In this document: piece by piece, positions 1 through 10,203 of the stretch
Numbering within the stretch: the first letter of the stretch is position 1
Layout: each line of letters begins with the position of its first letter
Origin: Candidatus Rifleibacteriota bacterium
GTDB taxonomy: Bacteria; Muiribacteriota; Ozemobacteria; Ozemobacterales; Ozemobacteraceae
Length of the DNA stretch: 49,411 nt
Reading direction: 5' to 3'
NCBI GenBank assembly: GCA_905236675.1
Contig: CAJOND010000032.1
Location: forward strand, 1-49,411
Notes under the pieces: model-generated
What the model saw: the letters and a program-made list of their open reading frames with translations, nothing else
Told to the model about the DNA's origin: nothing
Databases searched by the model: none
Made by a program: the position numbers and the translations under genes

Positions 1-3000
1 TGAACGATAATGCTCTTAATAGTGCTCTTCAATTTACCTTCTTTAGAGAAGTCATGATCAAGTAAAACAACACCGTGGTTGTCAGCTTTTAGAACTGCTA
101 ACAACTGGCCTTCTTTAACTTCCTGACCATCTTCAACTACTAGAGCACCATGAGAAACCATTTCTTTTGTAATAGAATATTTCTTTTCATGGAGAACGCG
201 CTGAGTAATCTTAATACCGGTTGAACCATCTGTATCTTCTATTTGAGTGTAGGTTTCGAATGGAATTGGAGTTAATGTAAGTTCTCCATCTTTGGTTACG
301 GTTGGTGGGAACTTGAGACTTAAGTTAGATGGATAGCTGAATTCAACACCACTATAAACAAGAATCTTTTCAATTATTTCTTCGCAAATAATCTTGTTAT
401 AGCCATAAATGTAGTTAACTTTACCAGCTATTTCACTGATCATTGGACCAACTTCAGAAACAAGTTTATCACCAGCTTTTACAACGTCACCATTTCCAAC
501 ATTGATTTCAGCTCCTTCTGGAACTGGATATTGAACCTTAAGGTTATCTTCACCAATGATGTTTACAGCGAGCTGTTCACCTTTTACTATATGAATTTCT
601 CTGATTGAACCACGATTATCATCTAATATAGTAAAGAGATCATCATCAACAACTGTACCAGCTTCAGCAACAACTTCTTCTGTTTCACGATTAATAACAG
701 GTCTCGCAAGTGTAGCACCCTTGAGAATTTCAGCATAATCATCAGTAATTAGATTAACTGATTTGATCTTAGCGATTTCAACAGTACCATCTATTTCTGC
801 CTGAATGAATAACTTAGAAGTTAGTTCACCGTTTTCTTCGACATCACCGCCATTTGCGATACGACAGTTTTCTTTTGGTCTTAAAATTACACCACGAGGT
901 ACATTGTATTCGATTTCTTGTTTAACGATAACACGTTTTCTATCAAGAGTCTTGTTAACATTACCCTTTTCAGCGATTACTTTAACAACACCAGAGATTG
1001 GAGCAATCAATGATAAGGTCTTGTTTTGTTCATCAATAGCAGCTGCCATTTCACCCTTGAATTCATAATCTTCAAGTGCTTCTTTAGTAACAGCTATTTT
1101 TGTTCCGCCTGATGATAGAGCAACAGTACCATCACATTCTGAAATTACAGAGAGAAGTTTTTGATCTGGAACAACTTCATCACCGTTTTTAACGTTAAGA
1201 ATTAAACCACAGCTCTTAAGAGTAGCATCCTTAGCTTCTTTAACACTCTTTGGAAGAGCATATTCAACTCTTTCGCCATCTTTACTGTCTGTTGGGAAAA
1301 TGAAGATTATACCGTTTTCACTAATAACCTGTTTATTCTTGATGCGGATATTTTCAAACTTAGCAATACCATTGCTTCTAGAAATTGCAGCATGTGATTG
1401 GCCTGATGATTCAGCAATCAGGTTACCTGCGTGAATGATTTCACCGTCTTCAACACGGAGAACTGCACCCTGAGGAATCTTATAGTCTTCAATCAAGAAG
1501 TCTTTAGTTACTGGGTCAACTTCCTGAGTAAGAACTTTGATAACTGCCTTTTCAGAAACAACCATACCGTCTTTTACTTCGATGTTATCGAAAACGATTT
1601 CACCAGAGTAACCGGTTACGATGTTGTTTGGAGAATATTCAGCAACTGGTGTGCCTGGGGTAACTCTGTCTTTATCTTTAATCTTCATTTCAGAGCCCAG
1701 AGGAATAGTCAGTTTATCTTTGTGTTTATTCTTACCAATAATAGTTAAGAATCCACCAACAACAACAGTCTTGGTACCTTTTTCGAAATCAGCTTTATCG
1801 AAGGTTTCCTGACCAGAAGTTATTTCAAATTTAGAACGGTCAGAAATCTTAGCTAGTTTCAAAGTAGCAAAGCTTACTGTACCAGCTGAACGAGATTTAA
1901 TATAAGAACGTTGAGCAAATGCAACACCACCTGTATGGAATGTTCTCATTGTCAACTGAGTACCAGGTTCACCGATGGACTGAGCAGCGATAACACCAAC
2001 AGCTTCACCAACATCAACCAACTTACCTGTTGCAAGGTCAGCACCGTAACATTTCTGACAAATACCTGCTTTAGAGCGGCAAGTAAGAGGAGAACGCATA
2101 ACAATTTTGCTTCTAACCTTACATTCTGTATATTCACATTCTTTCATTCTTTCAAGAACGTAATCATTGAACTGTCTATCAGGTCTTAGAACAAGATAGT
2201 TGGTCTTTGGATCGATGATTTGTTCTGCACAAATCATATCAGTTGTAATCTTATTTATAGGAAGAATGAATTCGCAGTGATCTTCAATGTCTTTAGCTAT
2301 TTCGTCAGTGCAGTATACACCAGCATCAAGAGCTATTTCTTCGTCGCCATGTTTAATTACAAGAACTTCACCTGTTTCAAGATTGATAATTGGTTTAGCC
2401 AATACTCTACCTGCAATACGTTTAGAAATTGGAACCATAATATCATCAATCATGATATTGTTAGCAGTTCTGTTCTGTCTTATTGGAGATACTTCAACGC
2501 CGTTTTCTGTTCCACAGTCGATGCATGTAATAACAACGTCATGAGCAACATCAACAAGTCTTCTAGTAAGATAACCAGAGTCAGCGGTTCTGAGTGCTGT
2601 ATCAACGAGACCTTTTCTAGCACCGTATGTAGAGATAAAGTATTCTGATTGATTCAAACCTTCACGGAAGTTAGACTTAATTGGGAATGCAAGAATATCA
2701 CCACGAGGATTTGACATCAAACCACGCATTGCAGCCAACTGACGCATCTGTTGCCAGTTACCACGGGCGCCTGAGTAAGCCATCATGTAAACTGAGTTAT
2801 AATCGCCGAATCTAGCATCGTGTTCAAGGGTTTGAACAAGGTCATCTGTAACGTCTTCTGTTGTTTTTGTCCAAACGTCAACTTCAGCCTGTTTCTTTTC
2901 ATCGCGGCTAATTTCGCCTTTTAACCATCTTTCACGAATCTTAGCAACTTTTTCATCAGATTTAGCAACGATTTCAGCTTTCTTTGGTGGGTCAATCAAG

Positions 3001-5087
3001 TCTTTAATAGAAATTGTCAAGCCACAAGTTGTAGCAAACTTGAATCCAAGAGCTTTGAGGTTATCTAAGGTTTCATCAACAACTGCTAAATCATAGTTAT
3101 TATAAACTTTCTTAATCAAAGCGGGCAGGTTCTTCTTCAAAATCTGCATATTCTGGAATGGGAAGTCTGCTGGTAAAGCATCCTGGAATATGATACGACC
3201 AATAGTAGTCTTTACATATTCATTCTTGCTTTCTTCAGCCTTAGGATCAACTTCGTTTCTTCTTATATAGATAGGATACTGTAAGTTGAAGTTATGAGTG
3301 GCATAAGCATTTCTAGCTTCTTCCTTACCAGCAAATACCTGAGGTCTGAAGACAACTATCTGATTAACTTTTGCTTTTTCAAGTTTTTCAACAGCTTCTG
3401 CAGAATCAAATTCATAACCTGCTTGTAAATTGTCATTAATGGTTTCAGCAAGTTTGAAATCACAGATTCTACCTTCGGTGAGAAGTATATCTTTCCATTT
3501 AAGACCATCTTTAAGCTGTAGAGTAAGTTTTGGATAATCTGGACCTTCTGGTTTGGCAATTGTTAAATAGAACAAACCAATGGTCATGTCTTGGGTTGGT
3601 GTAGAGATTGGATCGCCGTTTGCTGGCTTGAGTATGTTGTTACAAGCCATCATAAGCATACGAGCTTCAACCTGAGCATCAAGCATTAATGGAACGTGAA
3701 CAGCCATCTGGTCACCGTCAAAGTCTGCGTTGTATGCAGTACAAACTAATGGGTGAATTCTGATAGCTTTACCTTCGATGAGGACTGGTTCAAATGCCTG
3801 AATGCCAAGTCTGTGAAGAGTTGGAGCACGGTTGAGTAGAATTGGATGGTGTTTGATGACTTCTTCTAATACGTCCCAAACTTCATCTTTTTCTCTTTCA
3901 ATCATCTTCTTGGCGCTCTTAATATTAGCGGCAATACCTTTAGCCTGCAATCTCTGCATTACAAAAGGTTTGAAGAGTTCAAGAGCCATCTTCTTTGGCA
4001 AACCAGCCTGATGAATCTTAAGGCTAGGACCAACAACGATAACAGAACGACCAGAGTAGTCAACACGTTTACCTAAGAGGTTCTGACGGAAACGACCCTG
4101 TTTACCTTTGAGCATATCGGTCAAAGATTTAAGTGGTCTGTTGCTCGGACCAGTAACAAGTTTACCTCTACGACCATTATCGATGAGAGCGTTAACAGCT
4201 TCCTGAAGCATACGCTTTTCATTCTTAATAATGATGTCTGGAGCCTGTAATTTAATCAATCTCTTTAAACGGTTATTTCTGTTAATAACACGTCTATAAA
4301 GGTCATTAAGGTCAGATGTAGCAAATCTACCACCATCAAGTTGAACCATAGGTCTTAAATCTGGTGGAATAACTGGAATAACATCAAGAATCATCCATTC
4401 GGGTCTGCTGACAGACTTAGAGAACATTTTAACAAGTTCCATTCTCTTAAGAAGGTGAGTTCTCTTAGTTCCAGTAGAGGTCTTCAACTGATCTGTAAGT
4501 TCTTTTTCAAGTTTTGCTAAGTCGATTTCTGCAAGCAATTCCTTTATTGCTTCAGCACCCATTTTAGCTGTGAACATATCACCGTATTTTTCACGGAGTT
4601 CACGATAACCCATTTCACCAGCAGAACCTTCTTCAGGGAGAAGTTGTTTCTTTGATAATGGCAGGTTACCTGGGTCTATAACAATGTAGCTTTGGAAATA
4701 AAGAACTTTTTCAAGATCTCTTGCAGAGATGTCGAGAAGAAGTGCTATATAGTTTGGACTGCCTTTAGAATACCAAATGTGACCAACTGGTGTAACAAGC
4801 TGAATATGACCCATTCTTTCTCTTCTAACTGAAGAATTGGTTATTTCAACATTACATCTTTCACAAACGATACCTTTGTAGCGAACGCTTTTATATTTAC
4901 CGCAAAAACATTCATAGTCTTTTTGAGGACCAAATATTTTTTCGCAGAATAGACCGTCACGTTCCGGTTTATGCGTACGGTAGTTAATAGTTTCTGGCTT
5001 CTTTACTTCGCCATATGACCAAGATCTAATTTTTTCAGGAGAAGCGATGCTTATCTGTAGTGCATCAAACTTGTCCATATCTAACAT
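1..5087 (-). CDS. rpoC: RNA polymerase beta' subunit, partial (3' end beyond the window)
   Basis: This is the catalytic beta' subunit of RNA polymerase. It is open from the ATG at 5087 to the left edge, so about 1695 residues are visible and the stop is not. The ATG follows a GGAAGGAG ribosome site. Seen in translation: the N-terminal zinc site C60, C62, C75, C78; the Mg-binding NADFDGD at residues 453-459; the second zinc site with [11 protein letters not shown] just before the trigger loop; and trigger-loop start [10 protein letters not shown] at about 1045-1054. After that, instead of the expected GLPRVxxLFEAR segment, at least 640 residues of repeated beta-rich modules follow up to the window edge, which is an SI3-type insertion. 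An insertion of roughly 100 residues also precedes the TTIGRIIF segment. It lies 39 bp after rpoB, clearly one operon. Identity is certain; total length is unknown. Confidence 0.97.
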   Translation of the reverse strand, partial: MLDMDKFDALQISIASPEKIRSWSYGEVKKPETINYRTHKPERDGLFCEKIFGPQKDYECFCGKYKSVRYKGIVCERCNVEITNSSVRRERMGHIQLVTPVGHIWYSKGSPNYIALLLDISARDLEKVLYFQSYIVIDPGNLPLSKKQLLPEEGSAGEMGYRELREKYGDMFTAKMGAEAIKELLAEIDLAKLEKELTDQLKTSTGTKRTHLLKRMELVKMFSKSVSRPEWMILDVIPVIPPDLRPMVQLDGGRFATSDLNDLYRRVINRNNRLKRLIKLQAPDIIIKNEKRMLQEAVNALIDNGRRGKLVTGPSNRPLKSLTDMLKGKQGRFRQNLLGKRVDYSGRSVIVVGPSLKIHQAGLPKKMALELFKPFVMQRLQAKGIAANIKSAKKMIEREKDEVWDVLEEVIKHHPILLNRAPTLHRLGIQAFEPVLIEGKAIRIHPLVCTAYNADFDGDQMAVHVPLMLDAQVEARMLMMACNNILKPANGDPISTPTQDMTIGLFYLTIAKPEGPDYPKLTLQLKDGLKWKDILLTEGRICDFKLAETINDNLQAGYEFDSAEAVEKLEKAKVNQIVVFRPQVFAGKEEARNAYATHNFNLQYPIYIRRNEVDPKAEESKNEYVKTTIGRIIFQDALPADFPFQNMQILKKNLPALIKKVYNNYDLAVVDETLDNLKALGFKFATTCGLTISIKDLIDPPKKAEIVAKSDEKVAKIRERWLKGEISRDEKKQAEVDVWTKTTEDVTDDLVQTLEHDARFGDYNSVYMMAYSGARGNWQQMRQLAAMRGLMSNPRGDILAFPIKSNFREGLNQSEYFISTYGARKGLVDTALRTADSGYLTRRLVDVAHDVVITCIDCGTENGVEVSPIRQNRTANNIMIDDIMVPISKRIAGRVLAKPIINLETGEVLVIKHGDEEIALDAGVYCTDEIAKDIEDHCEFILPINKITTDMICAEQIIDPKTNYLVLRPDRQFNDYVLERMKECEYTECKVRSKIVMRSPLTCRSKAGICQKCYGADLATGKLVDVGEAVGVIAAQSIGEPGTQLTMRTFHTGGVAFAQRSYIKSRSAGTVSFATLKLAKISDRSKFEITSGQETFDKADFEKGTKTVVVGGFLTIIGKNKHKDKLTIPLGSEMKIKDKDRVTPGTPVAEYSPNNIVTGYSGEIVFDNIEVKDGMVVSEKAVIKVLTQEVDPVTKDFLIEDYKIPQGAVLRVEDGEIIHAGNLIAESSGQSHAAISRSNGIAKFENIRIKNKQVISENGIIFIFPTDSKDGERVEYALPKSVKEAKDATLKSCGLILNVKNGDEVVPDQKLLSVISECDGTVALSSGGTKIAVTKEALEDYEFKGEMAAAIDEQNKTLSLIAPISGVVKVIAEKGNVNKTLDRKRVIVKQEIEYNVPRGVILRPKENCRIANGGDVEENGELTSKLFIQAEIDGTVEIAKIKSVNLITDDYAEILKGATLARPVINRETEEVVAEAGTVVDDDLFTILDDNRGSIREIHIVKGEQLAVNIIGEDNLKVQYPVPEGAEINVGNGDVVKAGDKLVSEVGPMISEIAGKVNYIYGYNKIICEEIIEKILVYSGVEFSYPSNLSLKFPPTVTKDGELTLTPIPFETYTQIEDTDGSTGIKITQRVLHEKKYSITKEMVSHGALVVEDGQEVKEGQLLAVLKADNHGVVLLDHDFSKEGKLKSTIKSIIV

Positions 5088-5126
5088 TTTTTATGTCTCC
5101 TTCCTTATGCTAATACCGGATAGTGA

Positions 5127-8100
5127 TTATTCGTCGTCATCAGATGAATCAAGATCATCATCTTCATCTTCGTCATCGCTACCATCAGAGAAGATATCAT
5201 CATCAGTATCATCGCTAGAATCTTCTTCCCAATCGTCATCGTCTGTATCTGAAAGAATACCGCCGTTACCACCTTCGTCAATAGTAACTTGTTCTGTATC
5301 TTTCTTAAGATCCATCTGTAAGCCAAGAGATTGTAATTCAGAAATAACAACCTTGAATGATTCTGGAATACCAGGTTTCATGATTGTCTTACCCTTAATA
5401 ATGGTTTCGTAAACCTGTACACGACCTTCAACGTCGTCTGACTTAACAGTAAGAACTTCCTGAAGAACATGAGAAGCACCATAAGCTTCAAGAGCCCAAA
5501 CTTCCATTTCCCCAAATCTCTGACCACCAAACTGAGCTTTACCACCGAGAGGCTGTTGAGTAACAAGACTGTATGGACCAGTTGAACGAGCATGCATCTT
5601 ATCATCAACCAAATGGTGCAATTTGATAATATACATTACACCGACCATAATTTTCTTATCGAAGGGTTCGCCAGTTCTTCCGTCGTATAATGTAGCTTTA
5701 CCTTCAAGGTCAACAAGTTTTAATGGATCTTTATCATAAACATCTTTAAGCTGTTCAATAACAAAGTCTTGATTCTTTACAACATGATCATATTCGATGT
5801 GTTTAATTCTTTCTTTGCCTTGAGCAGTATCAATAATAGTGAATCCATTTCTTCCTTTATTAAATACAGAAGTTGCATATCTTCTTCTCTGGTTCATTGC
5901 TGCCCAACCTAAGTGAGTTTCGAGAACCTGACCAACGTTCATACGAGAAGGAACACCAAGAGGATTCAATATAACATCAACTGGTCTACCATCTGCAAGA
6001 TAAGGCATATCTTCAATAGGAACTATTCTAGAGATAACACCCTTATTACCATGTCTACCAGCTATCTTATCGCCTACTGTAATCTTACGTTTCTGAGCAA
6101 TATAAACACGAACCAATTTATTAACACCATATGGTAATTCATCGCCTTTATCACGAGAGAAAATCATGATGTCAACAATCTTACCGCGTTCACCATGAGG
6201 AACAGTAAGAGAAGTATTTCTTACTTCGCGTGCCTTTTCACCAAAGATTGCTCTTAGTAATTTATCTTCAGCTGTAAGTTCAGTTTCTCCCTTTGGAGTA
6301 ACTTTACCAACAAGAATGTCGCCAGCTTCAACTTCAGAACCAATTCTGATGATACCATTTTCATCCAAGTTCTTGAGAGCTTCTTCACCAACGTTTGGAA
6401 TATCGCGAGTGATTTCTTCAGGTCCCAACTTAGTATCACGAGCATCTGTTTCGTAATCTTCAATATGGATAGAAGTAAGAACATCGTCAGTAACCATTCT
6501 TTCAGAAAGGATAATGGCGTCTTCGTAGTTGTACCCTTCCCAAGGCATGAATGCTATGAGACAGTTTCTACCAAGAGCAAGTTCACCATTTGAAGTAGAA
6601 GGACCATCAGCAAGAACAGTTCCTGGTTGAACTTTGTCGCCGATTTTAACAGTTGGAATCTGATTGATACAAGTACCCTGATTAGAACGTAGGAACTTCT
6701 GTAAATTATAAGTATCTATTGATTCCTGTTGAAGTCTGATTTCATCAGTTATAGCTTTAATCTTAGATAAATAAGTAATATCAAGAGGCTGACCAGCTTC
6801 AATAATTATTTCGCCAGTAAGATCGTCTACGATTGTATCCATAATCTTGCGGCCCTGAATCTTACGGAAAGCTGCTTCAGTTACTTTTACTTTTTCATCG
6901 TCTTTTCTGCGGCTTGGACGTTGAATCTTTACACAGTCAGCATCTACATAACATACGGTACCCTTACTTCTTGAAAGAACAACGGCACCAGAGTCATGAG
7001 CTGCTTTTGGTTCAAGACCTGTTCCAACATAAGCGGGTTCAGTCTGAATCAAAGGAACAGCCTGACGTTGCATGTTTGTACCCATCAAAGCACGGTTTGC
7101 GTCATCGTGTTCAAGGAATGGAATCAAAGCAGATGCAACGCTTACCATCTGAAGTGGAGAATACTTCATATACTCAATTTCAGATTTTGGCAAGTAGTCG
7201 AATTCATAGTCATCACTGAAATATTTTGCAGGAATAGTGCTATCCATGATGTGACCATCGGTGCTAATGTAGCAGTCTGGCTGACCAACTTTATAGCGGT
7301 CTTCATCATAGGCATCTTTGTATTCCATATTTTCATAATGGATTAAACCAGTATCTTTATCAACTTTACAAAGAGGAGTTGTTAAGAAACCATAATCATC
7401 AACTTTTGCAAATACTGCCAAACTAGCGATAAGACCAGCGTTTGGACCTTCAGGTGTTTCAATAGGACAAATACGACCATCATGAGTCGGGTGAACGTCA
7501 CGAACTTCAAATCCTGCTCTATCACGTTTGATACCACCAGGACCTAATGCAGAAAGTCTTCTTTTGTGAGTAAGTTCTGCTAATGGGTTGTTCTGGTCCA
7601 TAAACTGTGATAATTGAGAACTTCCAAAGAATTCATCAACAACAGCAGAAACTGGTCTAGTATTGATGAGAAGTTGTGGAGTATAGCTATCAAGATCATG
7701 AATTGTCATTCTTTCCTTAATAACTCTTTCCATTCTAGAGAGAGAAATACGGAACTGATTCTGAAGCAATTCGCCACAGCGTCTGATACGTCTGTTAGAT
7801 AAGTGGTCAATATCATCTACACGACCGATACCATTTGAAAGATCTACCAGGTATCTGATTACACCGATAATATCTTCTGTGCAAAGAACTCTATCTTTAA
7901 CGAATTTGAGAGTTTCAAAACCTAATTCTTTGATATGTTCAATGCTTTCAGAAGGAACTTCATTACCTTTTTCAACAATTACTTCGCCGCTGGTTTTGTC
8001 GATTATAGATTCATAAGCTGTTTTTCCAGTAATATCAATGATTCCCTGTTCTACATCAAACATATTAATTTCAGCACAGGCGGCATTATACATTACTCTA

Positions 8101-9272
8101 TAACCACGAAGTTCTTCACCAATCTTTATATAGGCTGGAATCTGGAGAAGTTCAATTTGTTCAGCAGCTTCCTTAGAAATCTTTTCATCAGCTTTTACTA
8201 TTACTTCATTATTAGCTGGATTGACAATATCTTTGAAAGCAATCTGATCAGCTAATCTGTCGACTAATCTTAGTTTCTTATCAACTTTGTAACGACCAAC
8301 ATCACCTAAGTCATATTTTCTTGAATCAAAGAACAAACCTTTTATAAGGTTTCTAGCATTTTCTTCAACAAACAGGTCACCTTGGCGCAACTTGCTGAAA
8401 ATTGCTTTTAATGAATCAGTGACTGCTTTATTTACTTTTTCTTCACCTTCATCACGACTTACAGACTGTTTATCATAGTTCAAAGAGTTAGCAATAGTTT
8501 CATTGTTATCGAAAAGCTCAAGTATACTTTCGTTATCTTTGTAACCTAATGTTCTTAGGAAAGTGGTTATAGGAATCTTTCTCTTTCTATCAAGTCTTAC
8601 GAAAATTGCATCTTTCATAAGATCAAGTTCGAATTCCATCCAAGCACCACGGTAAGGAACAATCTTAGCAGAATAAAGTTTCTTAGCACGGTTAAAACTG
8701 TAATAAACACCAGGGCTTCTATGTAACTGACTTACTACAACACGTTCTGCACCATTAATAATAAAAGTGCCTCGTTCTGTCATACATGGCAAGTTTACTA
8801 AGAAAATTTCTTGTTCTTTAACTTCGCCTGTTTGTTGCATAACAAGTTGTACACGAAGATTCAACGGGATAGAATAAGTCATATCACGTTTTCTGCACAT
8901 GTCTGGATTACTTTTTACTCTATAGGGTGCATCGCCAATGAAAGCAATCTGACAATCTTTTTCAGGGAAACTACAGTCATCAAACAAACATTTTTTGCGT
9001 AATTTTGCCTGTGGGCAATTCTTACACATTGGCAGACCTAAATTGTAATCAAGATACTCAAGGCATAAGTTCCCAACGTAATCTTGTATCGGGAATACAT
9101 CTCTAAAAACTTCTTCAAGACCTTGTTTTACTCTCTTACCTGGTTCTTTTCCTGCCTGAAGGAACCATTCAAAAGATTTGAGCTGAATATCGATAAGATT
9201 CGGTATTTTATCGAATAGACGATCTCTGGCCATCAAAACTTTTTCGGTTACAGGCTGTTGCTTTGTAATCAT
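5127..9272 (-). CDS. rpoB: RNA polymerase beta subunit
   Basis: This is the second large catalytic subunit of RNA polymerase, 1381 residues (E. coli has 1342). Seen: the rifampicin-pocket region at about 547-580 with Q556, D559, H569 and S574, all in the sensitive-type state; [13 protein letters not shown] at 912-924; [13 protein letters not shown] at 1067-1079; and a [21 protein letters not shown] segment near the C-terminus that contacts beta'. Three oddities are visible. A cysteine-rich insertion (C83, C86, C95, C100, C107) lies in the protrusion region. Three copies of a short [13 protein letters not shown] module occur at about 348-378, 422-455 and 811-840. The C-terminal tail of 41 residues contains 27 Asp/Glu and no Lys/Arg. 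The start ATG has AAGGAG 12 nt upstream. It has its own promoter and leader rather than following rplJL. Confidence 0.98.
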   Translation of the reverse strand: MITKQQPVTEKVLMARDRLFDKIPNLIDIQLKSFEWFLQAGKEPGKRVKQGLEEVFRDVFPIQDYVGNLCLEYLDYNLGLPMCKNCPQAKLRKKCLFDDCSFPEKDCQIAFIGDAPYRVKSNPDMCRKRDMTYSIPLNLRVQLVMQQTGEVKEQEIFLVNLPCMTERGTFIINGAERVVVSQLHRSPGVYYSFNRAKKLYSAKIVPYRGAWMEFELDLMKDAIFVRLDRKRKIPITTFLRTLGYKDNESILELFDNNETIANSLNYDKQSVSRDEGEEKVNKAVTDSLKAIFSKLRQGDLFVEENARNLIKGLFFDSRKYDLGDVGRYKVDKKLRLVDRLADQIAFKDIVNPANNEVIVKADEKISKEAAEQIELLQIPAYIKIGEELRGYRVMYNAACAEINMFDVEQGIIDITGKTAYESIIDKTSGEVIVEKGNEVPSESIEHIKELGFETLKFVKDRVLCTEDIIGVIRYLVDLSNGIGRVDDIDHLSNRRIRRCGELLQNQFRISLSRMERVIKERMTIHDLDSYTPQLLINTRPVSAVVDEFFGSSQLSQFMDQNNPLAELTHKRRLSALGPGGIKRDRAGFEVRDVHPTHDGRICPIETPEGPNAGLIASLAVFAKVDDYGFLTTPLCKVDKDTGLIHYENMEYKDAYDEDRYKVGQPDCYISTDGHIMDSTIPAKYFSDDYEFDYLPKSEIEYMKYSPLQMVSVASALIPFLEHDDANRALMGTNMQRQAVPLIQTEPAYVGTGLEPKAAHDSGAVVLSRSKGTVCYVDADCVKIQRPSRRKDDEKVKVTEAAFRKIQGRKIMDTIVDDLTGEIIIEAGQPLDITYLSKIKAITDEIRLQQESIDTYNLQKFLRSNQGTCINQIPTVKIGDKVQPGTVLADGPSTSNGELALGRNCLIAFMPWEGYNYEDAIILSERMVTDDVLTSIHIEDYETDARDTKLGPEEITRDIPNVGEEALKNLDENGIIRIGSEVEAGDILVGKVTPKGETELTAEDKLLRAIFGEKAREVRNTSLTVPHGERGKIVDIMIFSRDKGDELPYGVNKLVRVYIAQKRKITVGDKIAGRHGNKGVISRIVPIEDMPYLADGRPVDVILNPLGVPSRMNVGQVLETHLGWAAMNQRRRYATSVFNKGRNGFTIIDTAQGKERIKHIEYDHVVKNQDFVIEQLKDVYDKDPLKLVDLEGKATLYDGRTGEPFDKKIMVGVMYIIKLHHLVDDKMHARSTGPYSLVTQQPLGGKAQFGGQRFGEMEVWALEAYGASHVLQEVLTVKSDDVEGRVQVYETIIKGKTIMKPGIPESFKVVISELQSLGLQMDLKKDTEQVTIDEGGNGGILSDTDDDDWEEDSSDDTDDDIFSDGSDDEDEDDDLDSSDDDE

Positions 9273-9331
9273 TTTTCTGCCTTGCTCCTTAATATTATCT
9301 ATAATCGTTACAATGAAACTAACGAAATAAA

Positions 9332-9366
9332 ACAGGTACCCTAAGCTAAATACCTAGGGTACCTGT
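9332..9366 (-). terminator. Terminator-like hairpin in the rpoB leader
   Basis: A perfect 12-bp inverted repeat (arms 9332-9343 and 9355-9366, core AGGTACCCT) has an 11-nt loop. Read on the minus strand it is followed by TTTTATTT, so it resembles an intrinsic terminator. It lies inside the leader between the rpoB promoter and start codon, so it may act as an attenuator. It could instead end read-through from rlmE. Confidence 0.6.
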
Positions 9367-9444
9367 ATTTTGTACACTATTTATTATATTAGAAATTGGG
9401 TTTCTGGAAGATTTAATTATTTTATCAACTAGAACTAACAAGCC

Positions 9445-9462
9445 GGCTTTTCTCCGAAAACC
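9445..9462 (-). promoter_or_regulatory. Second hairpin in the rpoB leader
   Basis: On the minus strand GGTTTTC, loop GGA, then GAAAAGCC forms a short stem with one bulged G. It overlaps the palindrome AAGCCGGCTT (9440-9449), so alternative pairings are possible. It falls about 35-50 nt after the predicted transcription start. Confidence 0.35.
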
Positions 9463-9502
9463 AAAAATTTACAGAATTTTACCTTTTCGCGATAGGTGAG
9501 CA

Positions 9503-9531
9503 AATATACATTGAATTTTAGAAAATGTCAA
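9503..9531 (-). promoter_or_regulatory. Sigma-70-type promoter for rpoB-rpoC
   Basis: On the minus strand TTGACA (9531-9526), a 17-nt spacer and TATATT (9508-9503) form a near-consensus promoter. Transcription would start near 9496 and leave a leader of about 220 nt before the rpoB ATG at 9272. The rest of the 322-nt gap between rlmE and rpoB is AT-rich with two hairpins and no open frame of note. A TATAAT at 9388-9383 lacks a recognisable -35 element. Confidence 0.75.
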
Positions 9532-9594
9532 GACTAAAAATAAAAAAATCTTAAAAATAAAAATATTTTGCAAAGTTAAAAAGTATGTGCTACT

Positions 9595-10203
9595 CTATTT
9601 GCCTTTAAATCCTTGAGCTACCATAAATAACTCACGACTGCGATTTAATGATGCTTTGGGATTACAAGATTTAGCAAAATCAAATAAACTTCTTGTGCGT
9701 TTTAATAATGAATTATATTCTGCACCTTCAAATACTTTAGCTACAAAATTACCCTTAGGTTTTAATAATTTTTCAGCAATATCTAATGCTAAATTTACTA
9801 AAATAACGGAATTTTCAGTGTCAGCATAATGTACCCCAGTAGTATCTGGTGCCATATCGCTCATAATAAGATCTAGACCATTTGGGGCTAATTCTAATAT
9901 TTTAGCTTGGTTTTCAGGATCTCTAATATCACCTTTGATAATAGTAACATTTTCGATAGGTTCTATATCTAGAAGATCAATAGCTATAATTCTTGCTTTA
10001 CCTTTTGTTTTTCGTAAAGCATATTGAGACCAGCTACCTGGCGCTGCTCCTAAATCTAAAATTTTGGCACCAGGTTTAATCAGCTTATATTTTTGATCTA
10101 ATTCTTCTAATTTATAAGCAGCTCGTGATCTATATGAATCGGCTCTTGATTTTAAAAGATAATGATCATTTAGTCTATTCTGAAACCAAGCTTTATTTGA
10201 CAT
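9595..10203 (-). CDS. rlmE: 23S rRNA 2'-O-ribose methyltransferase RlmE (FtsJ)
   Basis: This SAM-dependent enzyme methylates the 2'-OH of U2552 (E. coli numbering) in the A-loop of 23S rRNA, late in 50S assembly. The 202-residue protein has the family's normal size. It shows the SAM-binding LDLGAAPGSWSQ (49-60) and the K-D-K-E catalytic set K31, D116 (SDMAPD), K156 (FVAKVFEG) and E191 (SRELFMVA). Its ATG overlaps the stop of the upstream 5'-nucleotidase gene by one base (TAATG), which suggests translational coupling. It is the last gene of the long minus-strand run. Confidence 0.95.
   Translation of the reverse strand: MSNKAWFQNRLNDHYLLKSRADSYRSRAAYKLEELDQKYKLIKPGAKILDLGAAPGSWSQYALRKTKGKARIIAIDLLDIEPIENVTIIKGDIRDPENQAKILELAPNGLDLIMSDMAPDTTGVHYADTENSVILVNLALDIAEKLLKPKGNFVAKVFEGAEYNSLLKRTRSLFDFAKSCNPKASLNRSRELFMVAQGFKGK

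Noticed and set aside
805..2648. Several plus-strand open frames of 60-140 codons
   Set aside because: They lie wholly antisense to rpoC, which has its motifs in the minus frame; composition and lack of motifs mark them as shadows.
5047..5412. Serine-rich open frame on the plus strand
   Set aside because: It is the antisense shadow of the Asp-rich RpoB tail (GAT/GAC codons read as Ser on the other strand), with no ribosome site of its own.
9383..9388. TATAAT as the main rpoB promoter
   Set aside because: No acceptable -35 element at 16-18 nt; the TTGACA-17-TATATT pair at 9503-9531 is far better.
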